This document shows positions 19,887-28,828 of a stretch of 64,000 bases of DNA, piece after piece. This DNA comes from [Empedobacter] haloabium. GTDB taxonomy: Bacteria; Pseudomonadota; Gammaproteobacteria; Burkholderiales; Burkholderiaceae_D. The notes beneath the pieces are model-generated. The model was not told the DNA's origin and made no database searches. It saw nothing but the letters and a program-made list of their open reading frames with translations. Positions within the stretch are counted from its first letter, which is position 1, and the number at the start of each line of letters is the position of its first letter. Location of the stretch: NCBI GenBank assembly GCA_008011715.2, contig CP136508.1, forward strand, positions 4,030,001 through 4,094,000, written 5' to 3'. Position numbers and translations under genes: made by a program.

Positions 19887-20429
19887 TCAGGCGGCGGCTT
19901 CGTCTTTGGCCTTGCGGGTCTTGCCGGCGCGCGAAGGCATGTGGCACAGGCCGCACTGGTAATCGCCGTTCAGGTCCATGCCGTTGACGATGAACTTGCC
20001 CTGGCATTTGCTGCAGGACTTCAGTTCCAGCATATTGCTGGAGAAAAAGCGCACGAGGGTCCAGGCGCGCGTCAGCGACAGCAGCGGCTCTTCGCCCGGC
20101 GCGGGCGGCATTTGTTCCAGGTACAGCTTGTAGGCCTTCATGACGGCCTGGATGCCGGAAGCGCCCGCGTGCTCGACGAGGAAGTTGTGGATATTGATGA
20201 ACAGCGAACTATGGATGTTCGGCTGCCACGTCAGGAACCAGTCGGTGGAAAACGGCAGCATGCCCTTCGGCGGCGACACACCCTTCAGCTCCTTGTACAG
20301 CTTCAGCAGGCGCTCGCGCGACAGCGACACTTCCGATTCCAGCAGTTGCAGGCGGGCACCCAGGTTGATCAGCTCGATGGCCAGCTGGATTTCCTGCGCT
20401 TCGCTCACGACACTTTTCTTGCTCATCAT
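19887..20429 (-). CDS. flhC: flagellar master regulator subunit FlhC
   Basis: With FlhD it forms the activator that switches on flagellar class II genes. The 180-residue protein has the FlhC zinc cluster: CSKC at about 136-139 and CGLC at about 157-160. Typical segments such as [18 protein letters not shown] and [12 protein letters not shown] are present. Two adjacent in-frame ATGs (20429 and 20426) are possible; GGGAG is better spaced for 20426. It lies 39 bases after flhD. Confidence 0.95.
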   Translation of the reverse strand: MMSKKSVVSEAQEIQLAIELINLGARLQLLESEVSLSRERLLKLYKELKGVSPPKGMLPFSTDWFLTWQPNIHSSLFINIHNFLVEHAGASGIQAVMKAYKLYLEQMPPAPGEEPLLSLTRAWTLVRFFSSNMLELKSCSKCQGKFIVNGMDLNGDYQCGLCHMPSRAGKTRKAKDEAAA

Positions 20430-20468
20430 CGGCTCCCGGAGTCCAGAACGTGCGAATTACTATACCGC

Positions 20469-20786
20469 TTAAGCGATTTCCTCGACGCCCTGTCCGGCCA
20501 TCAGGATCGCGGCGTGCGATTGCGCCAGCGAGCGCTCTTTCGTGTGGTTCGTCAGCATGCCCAGGATGGCGCTGTCGTCGAAGCGGAAGCGGGCCAGCAT
20601 CATGTTGCCGCCTGCCAGCTTCAGGATCTGGGCGTTGCTCATGCCTTCGATCAGGTCGGCGATATCGGCCGAGATACCCAGACGGAAGATGGCGGTGACC
20701 TTGTCGGCGCGGATCATCTGTTGAGCCAGCATCAGGTAGCTCAGGTTGGCATCGCGGATTTCAGCCATCATGTCGTTTGCGGTCAT
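20469..20786 (-). CDS. flhD: flagellar master regulator subunit FlhD
   Basis: The partner of FlhC in the flagellar master activator. The 105-residue helical protein shows the FlhD pattern: IRDANLSYLMLAQQMIRADK near the N-terminus and a C-terminal DNA-contact region (HTKERSLAQSHAAIL). GGAG lies 7 bases before the ATG. The long upstream region (20787-21391) holds hairpins and candidate promoters described separately. Confidence 0.95.
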   Translation of the reverse strand: MTANDMMAEIRDANLSYLMLAQQMIRADKVTAIFRLGISADIADLIEGMSNAQILKLAGGNMMLARFRFDDSAILGMLTNHTKERSLAQSHAAILMAGQGVEEIA

Positions 20787-20910
20787 GTGAATCTCCTCGG
20801 GTTAGTCTGTTTGAACGCGTTTGCGTTTCCGTTGAGACACATAGTGCCGCACGGCATGATGGCCGAGAAGAGGATGACTTCTGTATTTCGGGTAGGGGAA
20901 CGGCAGGACG

Positions 20911-20974
20911 GCCCTGTCGGCGTTTGTCTGACAAACGCAGGGCGATCATAGGGCCGCGCCAGTGTTGGCGCGGC
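20911..20974 (-). promoter_or_regulatory. two strong stem-loops in the flhDC leader
   Basis: The first stem-loop (20911-20943) has perfect 9-base arms GCGTTTGTC/GACAAACGC around one base (20920-20938), plus outer arms GCCCT/AGGGC. The second (20953-20974) pairs GCCGCGCCA with TGGCGCGGC around GTGT. Neither is followed by a clear T-run, so they do not look like ordinary terminators. They lie 125-190 bases before flhD, between it and the candidate sigma-28 promoters. Bases 20787-21070 contain no gene I can support. Confidence 0.5.
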
Positions 20975-21075
20975 TTTGCGGGCGGTGTATCCCGACGGAA
21001 AATAGTGCCCGTCGGAACGATAAATTCTCGCGAATCCGTTGTTTCAGTGCGGCAAATTCGCCACATCTGAACAGG

Positions 21076-21102
21076 GTAACGACACGGCTGAGCAGAACTT
21101 TA
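21076..21102 (-). promoter_or_regulatory. candidate sigma-28 promoter, copy 1
   Basis: On the minus strand it reads TAAAGTTC, 11 bases, GTCGTTAC, close to the FliA consensus TAAAGTTT-N11-GCCGATAA. An A/T-rich tract (complement of 21113-21124) lies just upstream. Transcription would start near 21069 and run toward flhD. It is one of two tandem copies with the same geometry. Confidence 0.45.
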
Positions 21103-21185
21103 GGGTTCTCAGCAAAAAATTTTAAGTTTTTTTCGCTGCGGTCTAAGCCCCGAACAGAAGACCCTTTCCCGCCCATCTGGAACTG

Positions 21186-21212
21186 GTAACGGCAGGGTCG
21201 CGGCGAACTTTA
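21186..21212 (-). promoter_or_regulatory. candidate sigma-28 promoter, copy 2
   Basis: On the minus strand it reads TAAAGTTC, exactly 11 bases, GCCGTTAC, a closer match to the FliA consensus than copy 1. It has the same upstream A/T-rich tract and lies 110 bases farther from flhD. The two copies share about 80 bases of imperfect similarity (about 21064-21141 and 21174-21260). Conservation is concentrated in the CCCTAAAGTTC and CGTTACC boxes. Confidence 0.45.
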
Positions 21213-21357
21213 GGGTTTTTCGCAAAAATTTTTGAAAAAACTTCAAATTCTTCCGCAACCCAGCATCCATGCGGGTTTGCGGGGCACCGACAGCGGCGGC
21301 AGCCAGCGCTGGCATTGCCTGAGTAGCATCTTTCCCATGCTACACTCGCGCTTTCAT

Positions 21358-21369
21358 TTGAAGCTTCAA
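21358..21369 (+). promoter_or_regulatory. palindromic operator candidate upstream of kynU
   Basis: A perfect 12-base palindrome TTGAAGCTTCAA lies 22 bases before the kynU start, partly repeated by AAGCTT just downstream. Kynurenine operons are often controlled by Lrp/AsnC-type KynR. No such regulator is adjacent here, so the link is inferred from position only. Confidence 0.3.
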
Positions 21370-21391
21370 GCTTTTTTACAGGGGTGATGCC

Positions 21392-22636
21392 ATGACGACA
21401 ACCCGCAACGACTGCCTGGCGCGCGACGCGCAGGACCCGCTGGCGCCGCTGCGCGCCCGCTTCGACCTGCCGCCAGGTGTAATTTATCTCGATGGCAACT
21501 CGCTGGGCGCCCGTCCCAAGGCGGCGCTGGCGCGCGCCAGCGCAGTCATTGCCCAGGAATGGGGCAATGACCTGATCAAGAGCTGGAACACGGCCGGCTG
21601 GTTCGACCTGCCGAAACGGCTGGGCGACCGGCTGGCACCGCTGATCGGCGCCGAGGCCGGCGAAGTGGTTGTGACCGATACCACGTCCGTCAACTTGTTC
21701 AAGGCCCTGGCCGCCGCGCTGCACCTGCAGCGCCCGCATGCCGGGCGCAAGGTCATCGTCACCGAGCGCAACAACTTCCCTACCGATATCTATATGGCCG
21801 AAGGCCTGGCAGGCTGGCTGGACCGCGGCTACGAAGTGCGGCTGGTGGACGACCCGGACGCGATCGACGCGGCCGTGGACGACGACACCGCCGTGCTGAT
21901 GCTGACGCACGTGAATTACCGCACCGGCCGCCAGCACGACATGGGCGCTATTTCCGCCATGGCGCGCGCACGTGGCGCGCTGACGGTCTGGGACCTGGCC
22001 CACTCGGCCGGTGCGGTGCCGGTCGCGCTGCACCGCGACGGCGCCGACTTCGCCGTCGGCTGCACCTACAAGTACCTGAACGGCGGCCCGGGCGCGCCCG
22101 CCTTCATCTGGGTGCCGCGGCGCCACCAGCACCACTTCGTGCAGCCCCTGTCCGGCTGGTGGGGCCATGCGGCGCCGTTCGCGATGGCCAGCGCCTTCGC
22201 CCCGACCGAAGGCATCGGCCGCGCGCTGTGCGGCACCCAGCCGATCGTCTCGCTGGCACTGGTCGAGTGCGGGCTGGACGTGTTTGCCGAGACCGACATG
22301 GCGGCGCTGCGCGCCAAGTCGCTGGCGCTGACGGACCTGTTCATCGAGCTGGTCGAGTCGCGCTGCGGCAGGCATCCGCTCGGGCTGGTGACGCCGCGCG
22401 AGCACGCGCGCCGCGGCAGCCAGGTCAGCTTCACCCATCCGCACGGCTACGCTGTGATGCAGGCGCTGATCGAGCGCGGCGTGATCGGCGACTACCGCGA
22501 GCCGGAAATCATGCGTTTCGGCTTCACGCCCTTGTACACGAGCTTTACCGACGTGTGGGACGCGGTGACGATCCTGCAGCAGATCCTGGACGACCAGGCG
22601 TACGATGTGACAGCGGCCCGTGGCGCCGTGACCTGA
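21392..22636 (+). CDS. kynU: kynureninase
   Basis: A PLP enzyme that cleaves kynurenine to anthranilate and alanine in tryptophan breakdown. The 414-residue length is typical. Family segments include [16 protein letters not shown] near residue 32, the PLP-binding Asp in [13 protein letters not shown] and the Schiff-base lysine in [17 protein letters not shown] (about 232). It is followed after 9 bases by kynA. kynB (formamidase) is not in the window. Confidence 0.95.
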   Translation: MTTTRNDCLARDAQDPLAPLRARFDLPPGVIYLDGNSLGARPKAALARASAVIAQEWGNDLIKSWNTAGWFDLPKRLGDRLAPLIGAEAGEVVVTDTTSVNLFKALAAALHLQRPHAGRKVIVTERNNFPTDIYMAEGLAGWLDRGYEVRLVDDPDAIDAAVDDDTAVLMLTHVNYRTGRQHDMGAISAMARARGALTVWDLAHSAGAVPVALHRDGADFAVGCTYKYLNGGPGAPAFIWVPRRHQHHFVQPLSGWWGHAAPFAMASAFAPTEGIGRALCGTQPIVSLALVECGLDVFAETDMAALRAKSLALTDLFIELVESRCGRHPLGLVTPREHARRGSQVSFTHPHGYAVMQALIERGVIGDYREPEIMRFGFTPLYTSFTDVWDAVTILQQILDDQAYDVTAARGAVT

Positions 22637-22645
22637 AAGCCGACG

Positions 22646-23485
22646 ATGACCGAAACGACCAAACCCGCCGAATGGCACGGCGCCCAGCTGGATTTTTCCA
22701 AATCCATGAGCTACGGCGACTACCTGGGCCTGGAGCAGATCCTGAATGCCCAGCATCCGCTGTCGCCGAACCACAACGAGATGCTGTTCATCGTCCAGCA
22801 CCAGACCAGCGAGCTGTGGATGAAGCTGATGCTGCACGAGATGCATGCCGTGCAGGCGCACCTGCGAAGCGACGACCTGCCGCCCGCCTTCAAGATGCTG
22901 GCGCGGGTGGCCCGCATCATGGACCAGCTGGTGCACGCGTGGGACGTGCTGGCGACGCTGACGCCGCCGGAGTACACGGCCATCCGGCCCTACCTGGGCG
23001 CCTCCTCCGGCTTCCAGTCGCACCAGTACCGCGAGATCGAATTTGTGCTCGGCAACAAGAATGCCAACTTGCTGAAGGTGCACGAGACGCGGCCGGAAGC
23101 GCATGGAATCCTGCAGCGCGCGCTGCACGAACCATCCGTCTACGACGAGGCGATCCGCGTGCTGGCCCGGCACGGCCTGCCGGTCTCGCAGGCACGGCTG
23201 GACGTCGACCCGACCCTGCCGACGGTGGCCGACGACTCCGTCAAGCAAGCCTGGCTGGCGGTCTATCGCGAACCCGAGCGCTACTGGGCGCTGTACGAGC
23301 TGGCCGAAAAGCTGGTGGACCTGGAGACGGCGTTCCGCTTCTGGCGCTTCCGCCACGTCACGACCGTCGAGCGCGTGATCGGCTTCAAGACGGGCACCGG
23401 CGGCACGGCCGGCGTCAGCTACCTGAAGAAGATGCTGGACGTGGTGCTGTTCCCGGAGCTGTTCGCGTTACGGACGGCCTTGTAG
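22646..23485 (+). CDS. kynA: tryptophan 2,3-dioxygenase
   Basis: A heme enzyme that opens the tryptophan ring to N-formylkynurenine, the first step of the pathway. The 279-residue protein has the family segments [33 protein letters not shown] and [14 protein letters not shown], the heme-ligand His in [20 protein letters not shown] and the substrate-binding Arg in the YR segment. It forms an operon with kynU; the order is second enzyme first. Confidence 0.96.
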   Translation: MTETTKPAEWHGAQLDFSKSMSYGDYLGLEQILNAQHPLSPNHNEMLFIVQHQTSELWMKLMLHEMHAVQAHLRSDDLPPAFKMLARVARIMDQLVHAWDVLATLTPPEYTAIRPYLGASSGFQSHQYREIEFVLGNKNANLLKVHETRPEAHGILQRALHEPSVYDEAIRVLARHGLPVSQARLDVDPTLPTVADDSVKQAWLAVYREPERYWALYELAEKLVDLETAFRFWRFRHVTTVERVIGFKTGTGGTAGVSYLKKMLDVVLFPELFALRTAL

Positions 23486-23539
23486 GCACCGGGGTCACTT
23501 TATATATAATCACGGCACCCTTTCCGACAGGATGCCGAC

Positions 23540-24226
23540 ATGAATTTCACCCACAAGACCAGGACGCTGGTCCTGCTGCCCGCGCTGGCCGCCGCCCTGC
23601 TGTGCGGCAGCGCCGAGGCGCGCAGCCGCAAGGCCCAGGGCTCGGAGCCCGGCAAGTTCGACTATTACGCGCTGGCCCTGAGCTGGTCGCCGCAGTACTG
23701 CGCCGGCAACGGCGGGCGCGACCAGCAGCAATGCGCCACCGGCCGCCAGCTGGGCTTCGTGCTGCACGGCCTGTGGCCGCAATTCGAAAAAGGCTACCCG
23801 CAGAACTGCTCGGACGAGCCGCTGCCCGAAGCGGCCCGGGCGAAATACGAAAAGATCTACCCGTCGCCCAAGCTGATCGGCCATGAGTGGTCGAAGCACG
23901 GCACCTGCTCCGGCCTGCCGGCGGAAGACTACCTCGCCCTGTCGGCCCGGCTGAAGGACAGCCTGGCGATCCCGGCGCCCTACCGCAAGCCGGCCCAGCC
24001 GGTGCGCGTGACGGCCGCCGCGTTCAAGGAAGAGTTCCGCAAGGCCAATCCGGCGCTGGCCGACGAATCGGTGCTGCCGTTCTGCACCGGCGCCGGCCGC
24101 TTCCTGCGCGAGATCCGCGCCTGCTACGACAAGGACGGCCACTCCCGCACCTGCGCGCCGGACGAATCGAAACGCGCCGCGAAAAGCTGCGGCCAGGGCT
24201 CGTTCCTGGTGCAAAGCGTGCGCTGA
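23540..24226 (+). CDS. secreted ribonuclease T2 family protein
   Basis: A non-specific endoribonuclease of the RNase I/T2 family, probably periplasmic. The 228-residue precursor starts with a signal peptide (cleavage likely after residues SAEA, about 27). Both catalytic signatures are present: FVLHGLWPQ (CAS I, His at about 75) and HEWSKHGTC (CAS II, about 115-123). Several cysteines would form disulfides. It lies 54 bases after kynA and may be independently transcribed. It is one of the few genes here with a clear nutrient-scavenging role. Confidence 0.93.
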   Translation: MNFTHKTRTLVLLPALAAALLCGSAEARSRKAQGSEPGKFDYYALALSWSPQYCAGNGGRDQQQCATGRQLGFVLHGLWPQFEKGYPQNCSDEPLPEAARAKYEKIYPSPKLIGHEWSKHGTCSGLPAEDYLALSARLKDSLAIPAPYRKPAQPVRVTAAAFKEEFRKANPALADESVLPFCTGAGRFLREIRACYDKDGHSRTCAPDESKRAAKSCGQGSFLVQSVR

Positions 24227-24276
24227 ACGCCACCCCCGGCCGCCACTCGGCCGCGTTTGCCGGTAGAATTCTGTCC

Positions 24277-26535
24277 ATGACAAGTTCGACACCACAGGTC
24301 AACCCGACGTTCGACCTCTCCAGCTGCGAACAGGAACCGATCCGCACGCCAGGCAGCATCCAGCCGCACGGCTTCGTGCTGGCGCTGGACGCGACTGGTC
24401 GCGTCGTGCAGGCCAGCGACAACCTGGTGCAGCATCTGGGCAAGCCGCCCGCGGCGGTACTGGGCGGCACGCTGGCCGATGCCATCGGCGCACCCGCCGC
24501 GGCCGCCCTGCAGCCGGAGCTGCAGGACGAGCGCGTGCGCGAGCGCCCCAGCTTTGCCGCCACGATCCGTCTCAGCGAGAAGGACCACTGCTGCTTCGAC
24601 GTGCTGGCGCACCGCTACGATACCCTGCTGATGCTGGAGTTCGAGGCGATGACGCGGGCCGGTGCGGCCGACTTCCGCCACCTGTACCCGCTGGTGGGTG
24701 ACTTCCTGCAGCAACTGAACGACAGCGATACGATCGAGCAAATGAGCCGCACGGCCGCCGACGAGATCCGCACCGTCACCGGCTTCGGCCGGGTGCTGGT
24801 GTACAAGTTCGACGAGGAAGGCCATGGCCACGTGCTGGCCGAGAGCAACGACGGCTCGCTGCCGTCCTACCTGGGCCAGCGTTTCCCGGCCAGCGACATT
24901 CCGAAGCAGGCGCGCGAGCTGTACGCCGCCAACCGCATCCGCCTGATCAGCGACGCCAACTACACGCCGGCGCGGCTGGTCCCGCCGGTCAATCCGCTGA
25001 CGGGGGCACCCAACGACCTCTCGTTCGCCGCGCTGCGCAGCGTCTCGCCGATCCACCTGCAATACATGCGCAATATGGGCACGCTGGCGTCGATGTCCGT
25101 CTCGCTGATGGTCAAGGGCCGGCTGTGGGGCCTGATCTCGTGCCACAACGCGGCGGCCTGCCACATCCCGTTCGACAAGCGCACCGCCTGCGAACAGCTG
25201 GGCCAGATCCTGGCGCTGCGCATCACCAGCCGCGAGGATGCCGACGAGCTGCAGTTCCGCCTGGAGGTGCGGCGCGTGATGGTGTCGGTGCTGGCCGGGC
25301 TGACCCAGGGCGCCGACTTCATCGAGAACATGGGCAGCGTGTTTCCCGAGCTGCTGCAGTTCGCCCGCGCCGGCGGTGCCGCCGTCGCGGTCGACGATCG
25401 CATCCTGCGCTATGGCGATACGCCCGATGAAAGCCAGGTGCGCGCGCTGATCGGCTGGCTGGACCAGCACACCCATGGCGACCTGTACCACACCGACCGC
25501 CTGGTCGAGCACTACCTGCCCGCCGGCGCCTTCCTGCACTGCGCCAGCGGCCTGCTGGCGATGCCGATCTCGCGCATCCACAAGCATTACCTGTTGTGGT
25601 TCCGGCCCGAGTTCGTGCACACGGTGGACTGGGCCGGCAACCCGCACGCCAAGGAAGCGCCGCCGGACGCGCCACGGCAGCTGTCGCCGCGCACCAGCTT
25701 CGCCACCTGGCGCGAGACGATCCACGGCCGCAGCGCCCCATGGCACCCGGGCGAGATCGAGATGGCGCTGGAGTTCCGCACGGCCCTGCTGGGCATTGCC
25801 CTGGAGCGCGCCGAGCAGATGGCGGAACTGGCCGAGGAGCTGGGCCGCGCCAACAAGGAACTGGAGGCGTTCTCGTACTCGGTGTCGCACGACCTGCGCG
25901 CGCCGCTGCGCCACATCGTCGGCTTCTCCGACCTGCTGCTGGAAGCGGCCGGCAACGACACGCTCGACAAGCGCCAGCGCTTCCTGAAGAACATCAAGGA
26001 ATCGGCCCGGCTGGCCGGCAAGCTGGTGGACGACCTGCTCAGCTTCTCGCAGATGGGCCGGGCCTCGCTGCGGCCCGTGCGCGTCAATATGAACGAGCTG
26101 GTGCGGTCCTGCGTCGACAAGCTGACGCTCGACACGCAGGGCCGCCACGTGCAATGGCACGTGGGCGACCTGCCGGAGATTGTCGCTGACCCGACTTTCA
26201 TCCAGCTAGCGTTGTATAATCTGCTGTCGAACGCCGTAAAATTCACCAGCCAGCGCGACCCTGCCATCATCCGCGTCGACGGCCGGCGCGATGGCACCGA
26301 AACCGTGTTCGATGTCAGCGACAACGGCGTCGGTTTCAACATGGACTATGTGCACAAGCTGTTCGGCGTGTTCCAGCGCCTGCACCGGATGGAGGATTTC
26401 CAGGGCACGGGCATCGGTCTGGCCAACGTGCGCCGCATCGTCGAACGCCATGGCGGCCGCGTGTCGGCCACCTCCAGTGGCGGCCACGGCGCGACATTCA
26501 CCTTTACGATTCCGAATACCTTACCGTCCGCATAG
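24277..26535 (+). CDS. bphP: bacteriophytochrome histidine kinase
   Basis: A red/far-red light sensor kinase of 752 residues. The order is a PAS domain with the N-terminal biliverdin-attachment Cys at residue 17 (SSCEQEPIRTPGSIQPHG), a GAF domain with the FPASDIPKQAR signature, a PHY domain with the tongue region, and then HisKA with phospho-His at about 538 (SVSHDLRAPLRH). The ATPase follows with LYNLLSNAVKFTS, DNGVGFN and GTGIGLANV. The start at 24277 places the Cys at the usual distance. The response regulator gene begins 1 base after the stop. No heme oxygenase gene for biliverdin is nearby. Confidence 0.93.
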   Translation: MTSSTPQVNPTFDLSSCEQEPIRTPGSIQPHGFVLALDATGRVVQASDNLVQHLGKPPAAVLGGTLADAIGAPAAAALQPELQDERVRERPSFAATIRLSEKDHCCFDVLAHRYDTLLMLEFEAMTRAGAADFRHLYPLVGDFLQQLNDSDTIEQMSRTAADEIRTVTGFGRVLVYKFDEEGHGHVLAESNDGSLPSYLGQRFPASDIPKQARELYAANRIRLISDANYTPARLVPPVNPLTGAPNDLSFAALRSVSPIHLQYMRNMGTLASMSVSLMVKGRLWGLISCHNAAACHIPFDKRTACEQLGQILALRITSREDADELQFRLEVRRVMVSVLAGLTQGADFIENMGSVFPELLQFARAGGAAVAVDDRILRYGDTPDESQVRALIGWLDQHTHGDLYHTDRLVEHYLPAGAFLHCASGLLAMPISRIHKHYLLWFRPEFVHTVDWAGNPHAKEAPPDAPRQLSPRTSFATWRETIHGRSAPWHPGEIEMALEFRTALLGIALERAEQMAELAEELGRANKELEAFSYSVSHDLRAPLRHIVGFSDLLLEAAGNDTLDKRQRFLKNIKESARLAGKLVDDLLSFSQMGRASLRPVRVNMNELVRSCVDKLTLDTQGRHVQWHVGDLPEIVADPTFIQLALYNLLSNAVKFTSQRDPAIIRVDGRRDGTETVFDVSDNGVGFNMDYVHKLFGVFQRLHRMEDFQGTGIGLANVRRIVERHGGRVSATSSGGHGATFTFTIPNTLPSA

Positions 26536-26536
26536 C

Positions 26537-26995
26537 ATGTTGAAGCCTATCCTCCTCGTCGAAGACAATCCTCACGACCTCGAACTGACCCTGATCGCGC
26601 TGGAGAAAAGCCAGCTTGCCAACGAGGTGATTGTCGTGCGCGACGGCGCCGAAGCGCTCGACTACCTGTACAGCCGCGGCGAGTACGCTACCCGGCAGAA
26701 GGGTAATCCAGCCGTCGTGCTGCTGGACCTGAAGCTGCCCAAGGTGGACGGCCTGGAAGTGCTGCGCGAAATCCGCGGCGCCGACGGGCTGCGCAGCCTG
26801 CCGGTCGTGATGCTGACGTCCTCGCGCGAGGAGCAGGACCTGATCCGCAGTTACGAGCTGAACGTCAACGCCTACGTCGTCAAGCCGGTCGACTTCAAGG
26901 AATTCGTGCGCGCCATTTCCGACCTGGGCATCTTCTGGGCCGTGCTGAACGAGCCGCCACCAGGGTCGCAGCGTTACGTACGCCCGCAGAATTAA
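26537..26995 (+). CDS. phytochrome-partner response regulator (Rcp1 type)
   Basis: A 152-residue stand-alone receiver domain of the Rcp1-like class, with ED near residue 10, phospho-Asp in VVLLDLKLPKVDGLEV, Thr/Ser in VVMLTSSREE and Lys in NAYVVKPVDF. A longer C-terminal tail GSQRYVRPQN follows. It starts 1 base after the bacteriophytochrome stop and is almost certainly its phosphoacceptor. It has no DNA-binding domain, so output must go through a further protein. Confidence 0.92.
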   Translation: MLKPILLVEDNPHDLELTLIALEKSQLANEVIVVRDGAEALDYLYSRGEYATRQKGNPAVVLLDLKLPKVDGLEVLREIRGADGLRSLPVVMLTSSREEQDLIRSYELNVNAYVVKPVDFKEFVRAISDLGIFWAVLNEPPPGSQRYVRPQN

Positions 26996-26999
26996 CGGC

Positions 27000-27145
27000 G
27001 CTTGGGGACTGTCCCTTTGGGACTGTCCCCGGTTTTATTCCGCGGCCTGGGCGGACCACGGTCATAAGCTTGCTCGGATAGTCAGCCGCGGATAAAAACC
27101 AGGGTCAGTCCCCTGCGGGGCGGTCCGGCGACCCGGCAGACCCTA
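27000..27145. repeat. paired palindromic repeat, locus C
   Basis: The first unit (27000-27038) reads GGGGACTGTCCC, a short loop, GGGACTGTCCCC, then GGTTTTAT. The second, inverted unit starts at 27092 (ATAAAAACC, AGGGTCAGTCCCC) but its far arm is disrupted by a GC-rich stretch before CAGACCCT (27137-27144). It lies between the response regulator and the GH39 gene. The region 26996-27241 holds no gene. Confidence 0.75.
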
Positions 27146-27241
27146 CCCCTGAAATATTGTTGGCTTGTCGGTGATTTTCGCAATTGCCGCCCCCTCCCCC
27201 ATGCGCGACGATAGCGGCTCGCCACCTCATGGGGAACCGTC

Positions 27242-28786
27242 ATGCCCAGCCGCACCCTGCTCGCCGCCTGCCTGCTGCTGGCGGCGAGCGCCCAAGCCGC
27301 GCCGCGCCAGATCGCCATCGATGCCGCGGCACCGACCACGCCGCGCGATCGCTACACCGACCTGTCGGTCGGCGCCGACTACCCCGGCACCCTGATCCGC
27401 GCCGACAGCCTGGCCCAGCTGAAACTCGCGCGCGACGAGCTGGGCTTTCGCTACCTGCGCTTCCACGCCATCTTCCACGACGTGCTGGGCACCTACCGCG
27501 AGGTGGACGGCCAACCCGTGTACGACTGGACGAAGATCGACTACCTGTACGACCGCATGCTGGCCATCGGCATCAAGCCCTTCGTCGAACTGGGCTTCAC
27601 GCCGCTGGCGATGAAAAGCTCCGATGCGGCGATCTTCTACTGGAAGGGCAATACGTCGCATCCGGTGCCGGCCAAGTGGGCCGCCCTGGTGGACGCGTTC
27701 GTGCGCCACCTGCGCGAGCGCTATGGCGAAAGGGAAGTGCGCACCTGGTTCTTCGAGGTGTGGAACGAACCGAACCTGGATGGCTTCTGGGAGAAGGCCG
27801 ACCAGCAGGCCTACTTCGACCTGTACACGCTGACGGCGCGCACCATCAAGGCGATCGACCCGGCGCTGCGCGTGGGCGGCCCGTCCACGGCCGGTGCCGC
27901 GTGGGTGCCGGAGTTCCTGCGCCATGCGGACGCCAGCAAGGCGGCGGTCGATTTCGTCACCACGCATACCTACGGCGTGGACGGCGGCTTCCTGGACGAA
28001 CAAGGCAAGGAGGACACCAGGCTGTCGCCCTCCCCGGACGCCATCGTCGGCGACGTGCGCAAGGTGCGCGCCGAGATCGAGGCTTCCAGCCGTCCCGGCC
28101 TGCCGCTGTATTTCACGGAGTGGAGCACTAGCTACACGCCGCGCGACCCGGTGCACGACTCCTACGTCAGCGCGTCCTACATCCTGGCCAAGCTGAAGGC
28201 CAGCGCGGGCCTGGTGCAAGGCATGAGCTACTGGACCTACAGCGACCTGTTCGAGGAGCCCGGGCCACCGACGGCGCCGTTCGAGGGCGGCTTCGGCCTG
28301 ATGAACCCGCAGGGCATCCGCAAGCCGGCCTGGTTTGCCTACAAATACCTGAACCAGCTGGGCGACGCGCAACTGCCTGCGACGGACGCGCAAAGCATCG
28401 TCACCCGCACCGGCGACGGCGTGCGCGTGCTGGCCTGGGACTTCCAGCAGCCGGTGCAGGTCAAGAGCAACCGCCCGACCTACACGGCGGTGCTGCCGGC
28501 GCGGGCCAGCGCGCCGCTCAGCCTCGAGCTGTCCGGCCTGAAGCCGGGCCGGTATACGGTCGCCGTCCACCGCACCGGCTTCAAGGCCAACGATGGCCAT
28601 ACGGCCTGGATCGAGATGGGTGGCCCGAAGACGCTGAACGGCGCCCAGTTGAAGCAGCTGCAGGCGGCGACGACGGATGCGCCAAAGCGCTCGGCGCTGC
28701 GCGTGCCCGCGTCCGGCAAGGCCATGGTGGCCGTGCCGATGCGGGCCAACGACGTGGTGCTGGTGAAAGTGGAGGCAGTGCGCTGA
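27242..28786 (+). CDS. secreted glycoside hydrolase family 39 protein (beta-xylosidase-like)
   Basis: A 514-residue glycosidase with a signal peptide (cleavage after AQA, about residue 20). The TIM-barrel shows the clan A signatures: acid/base Glu in FFEVWNEPNLDGFW (about 176) and nucleophile Glu in LYFTEWSTSY (about 286). This matches GH39 retaining enzymes such as beta-xylosidase and alpha-iduronidase relatives. A C-terminal beta-rich domain follows from about 400. It is convergent with a heparinase-like lyase, which suggests joint use of a uronate- or xylose-containing polysaccharide. Confidence 0.9.
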   Translation: MPSRTLLAACLLLAASAQAAPRQIAIDAAAPTTPRDRYTDLSVGADYPGTLIRADSLAQLKLARDELGFRYLRFHAIFHDVLGTYREVDGQPVYDWTKIDYLYDRMLAIGIKPFVELGFTPLAMKSSDAAIFYWKGNTSHPVPAKWAALVDAFVRHLRERYGEREVRTWFFEVWNEPNLDGFWEKADQQAYFDLYTLTARTIKAIDPALRVGGPSTAGAAWVPEFLRHADASKAAVDFVTTHTYGVDGGFLDEQGKEDTRLSPSPDAIVGDVRKVRAEIEASSRPGLPLYFTEWSTSYTPRDPVHDSYVSASYILAKLKASAGLVQGMSYWTYSDLFEEPGPPTAPFEGGFGLMNPQGIRKPAWFAYKYLNQLGDAQLPATDAQSIVTRTGDGVRVLAWDFQQPVQVKSNRPTYTAVLPARASAPLSLELSGLKPGRYTVAVHRTGFKANDGHTAWIEMGGPKTLNGAQLKQLQAATTDAPKRSALRVPASGKAMVAVPMRANDVVLVKVEAVR

Positions 28787-28818
28787 AAAAAAGCCGCCGC
28801 GTGTTCACGAGCGGCGGC
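28786..28818 (-). terminator. intrinsic terminator of the heparinase-like gene
   Basis: On the minus strand an 8-base GCCGCCGC/GCGGCGGC stem with a 10-base loop is followed by seven T. It starts 11 bases after the lyase stop. Its T-run touches the stop codon of the convergent GH39 gene. Confidence 0.85.
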
Positions 28819-28828
28819 TCGGGCAGGC

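Noticed and set aside
20761..21070. Possible small genes of 97 to 101 residues on either strand upstream of flhD
   Set aside because: One overlaps the flhD start, and none has a plausible ribosome-binding site or protein-like composition; the region looks regulatory.
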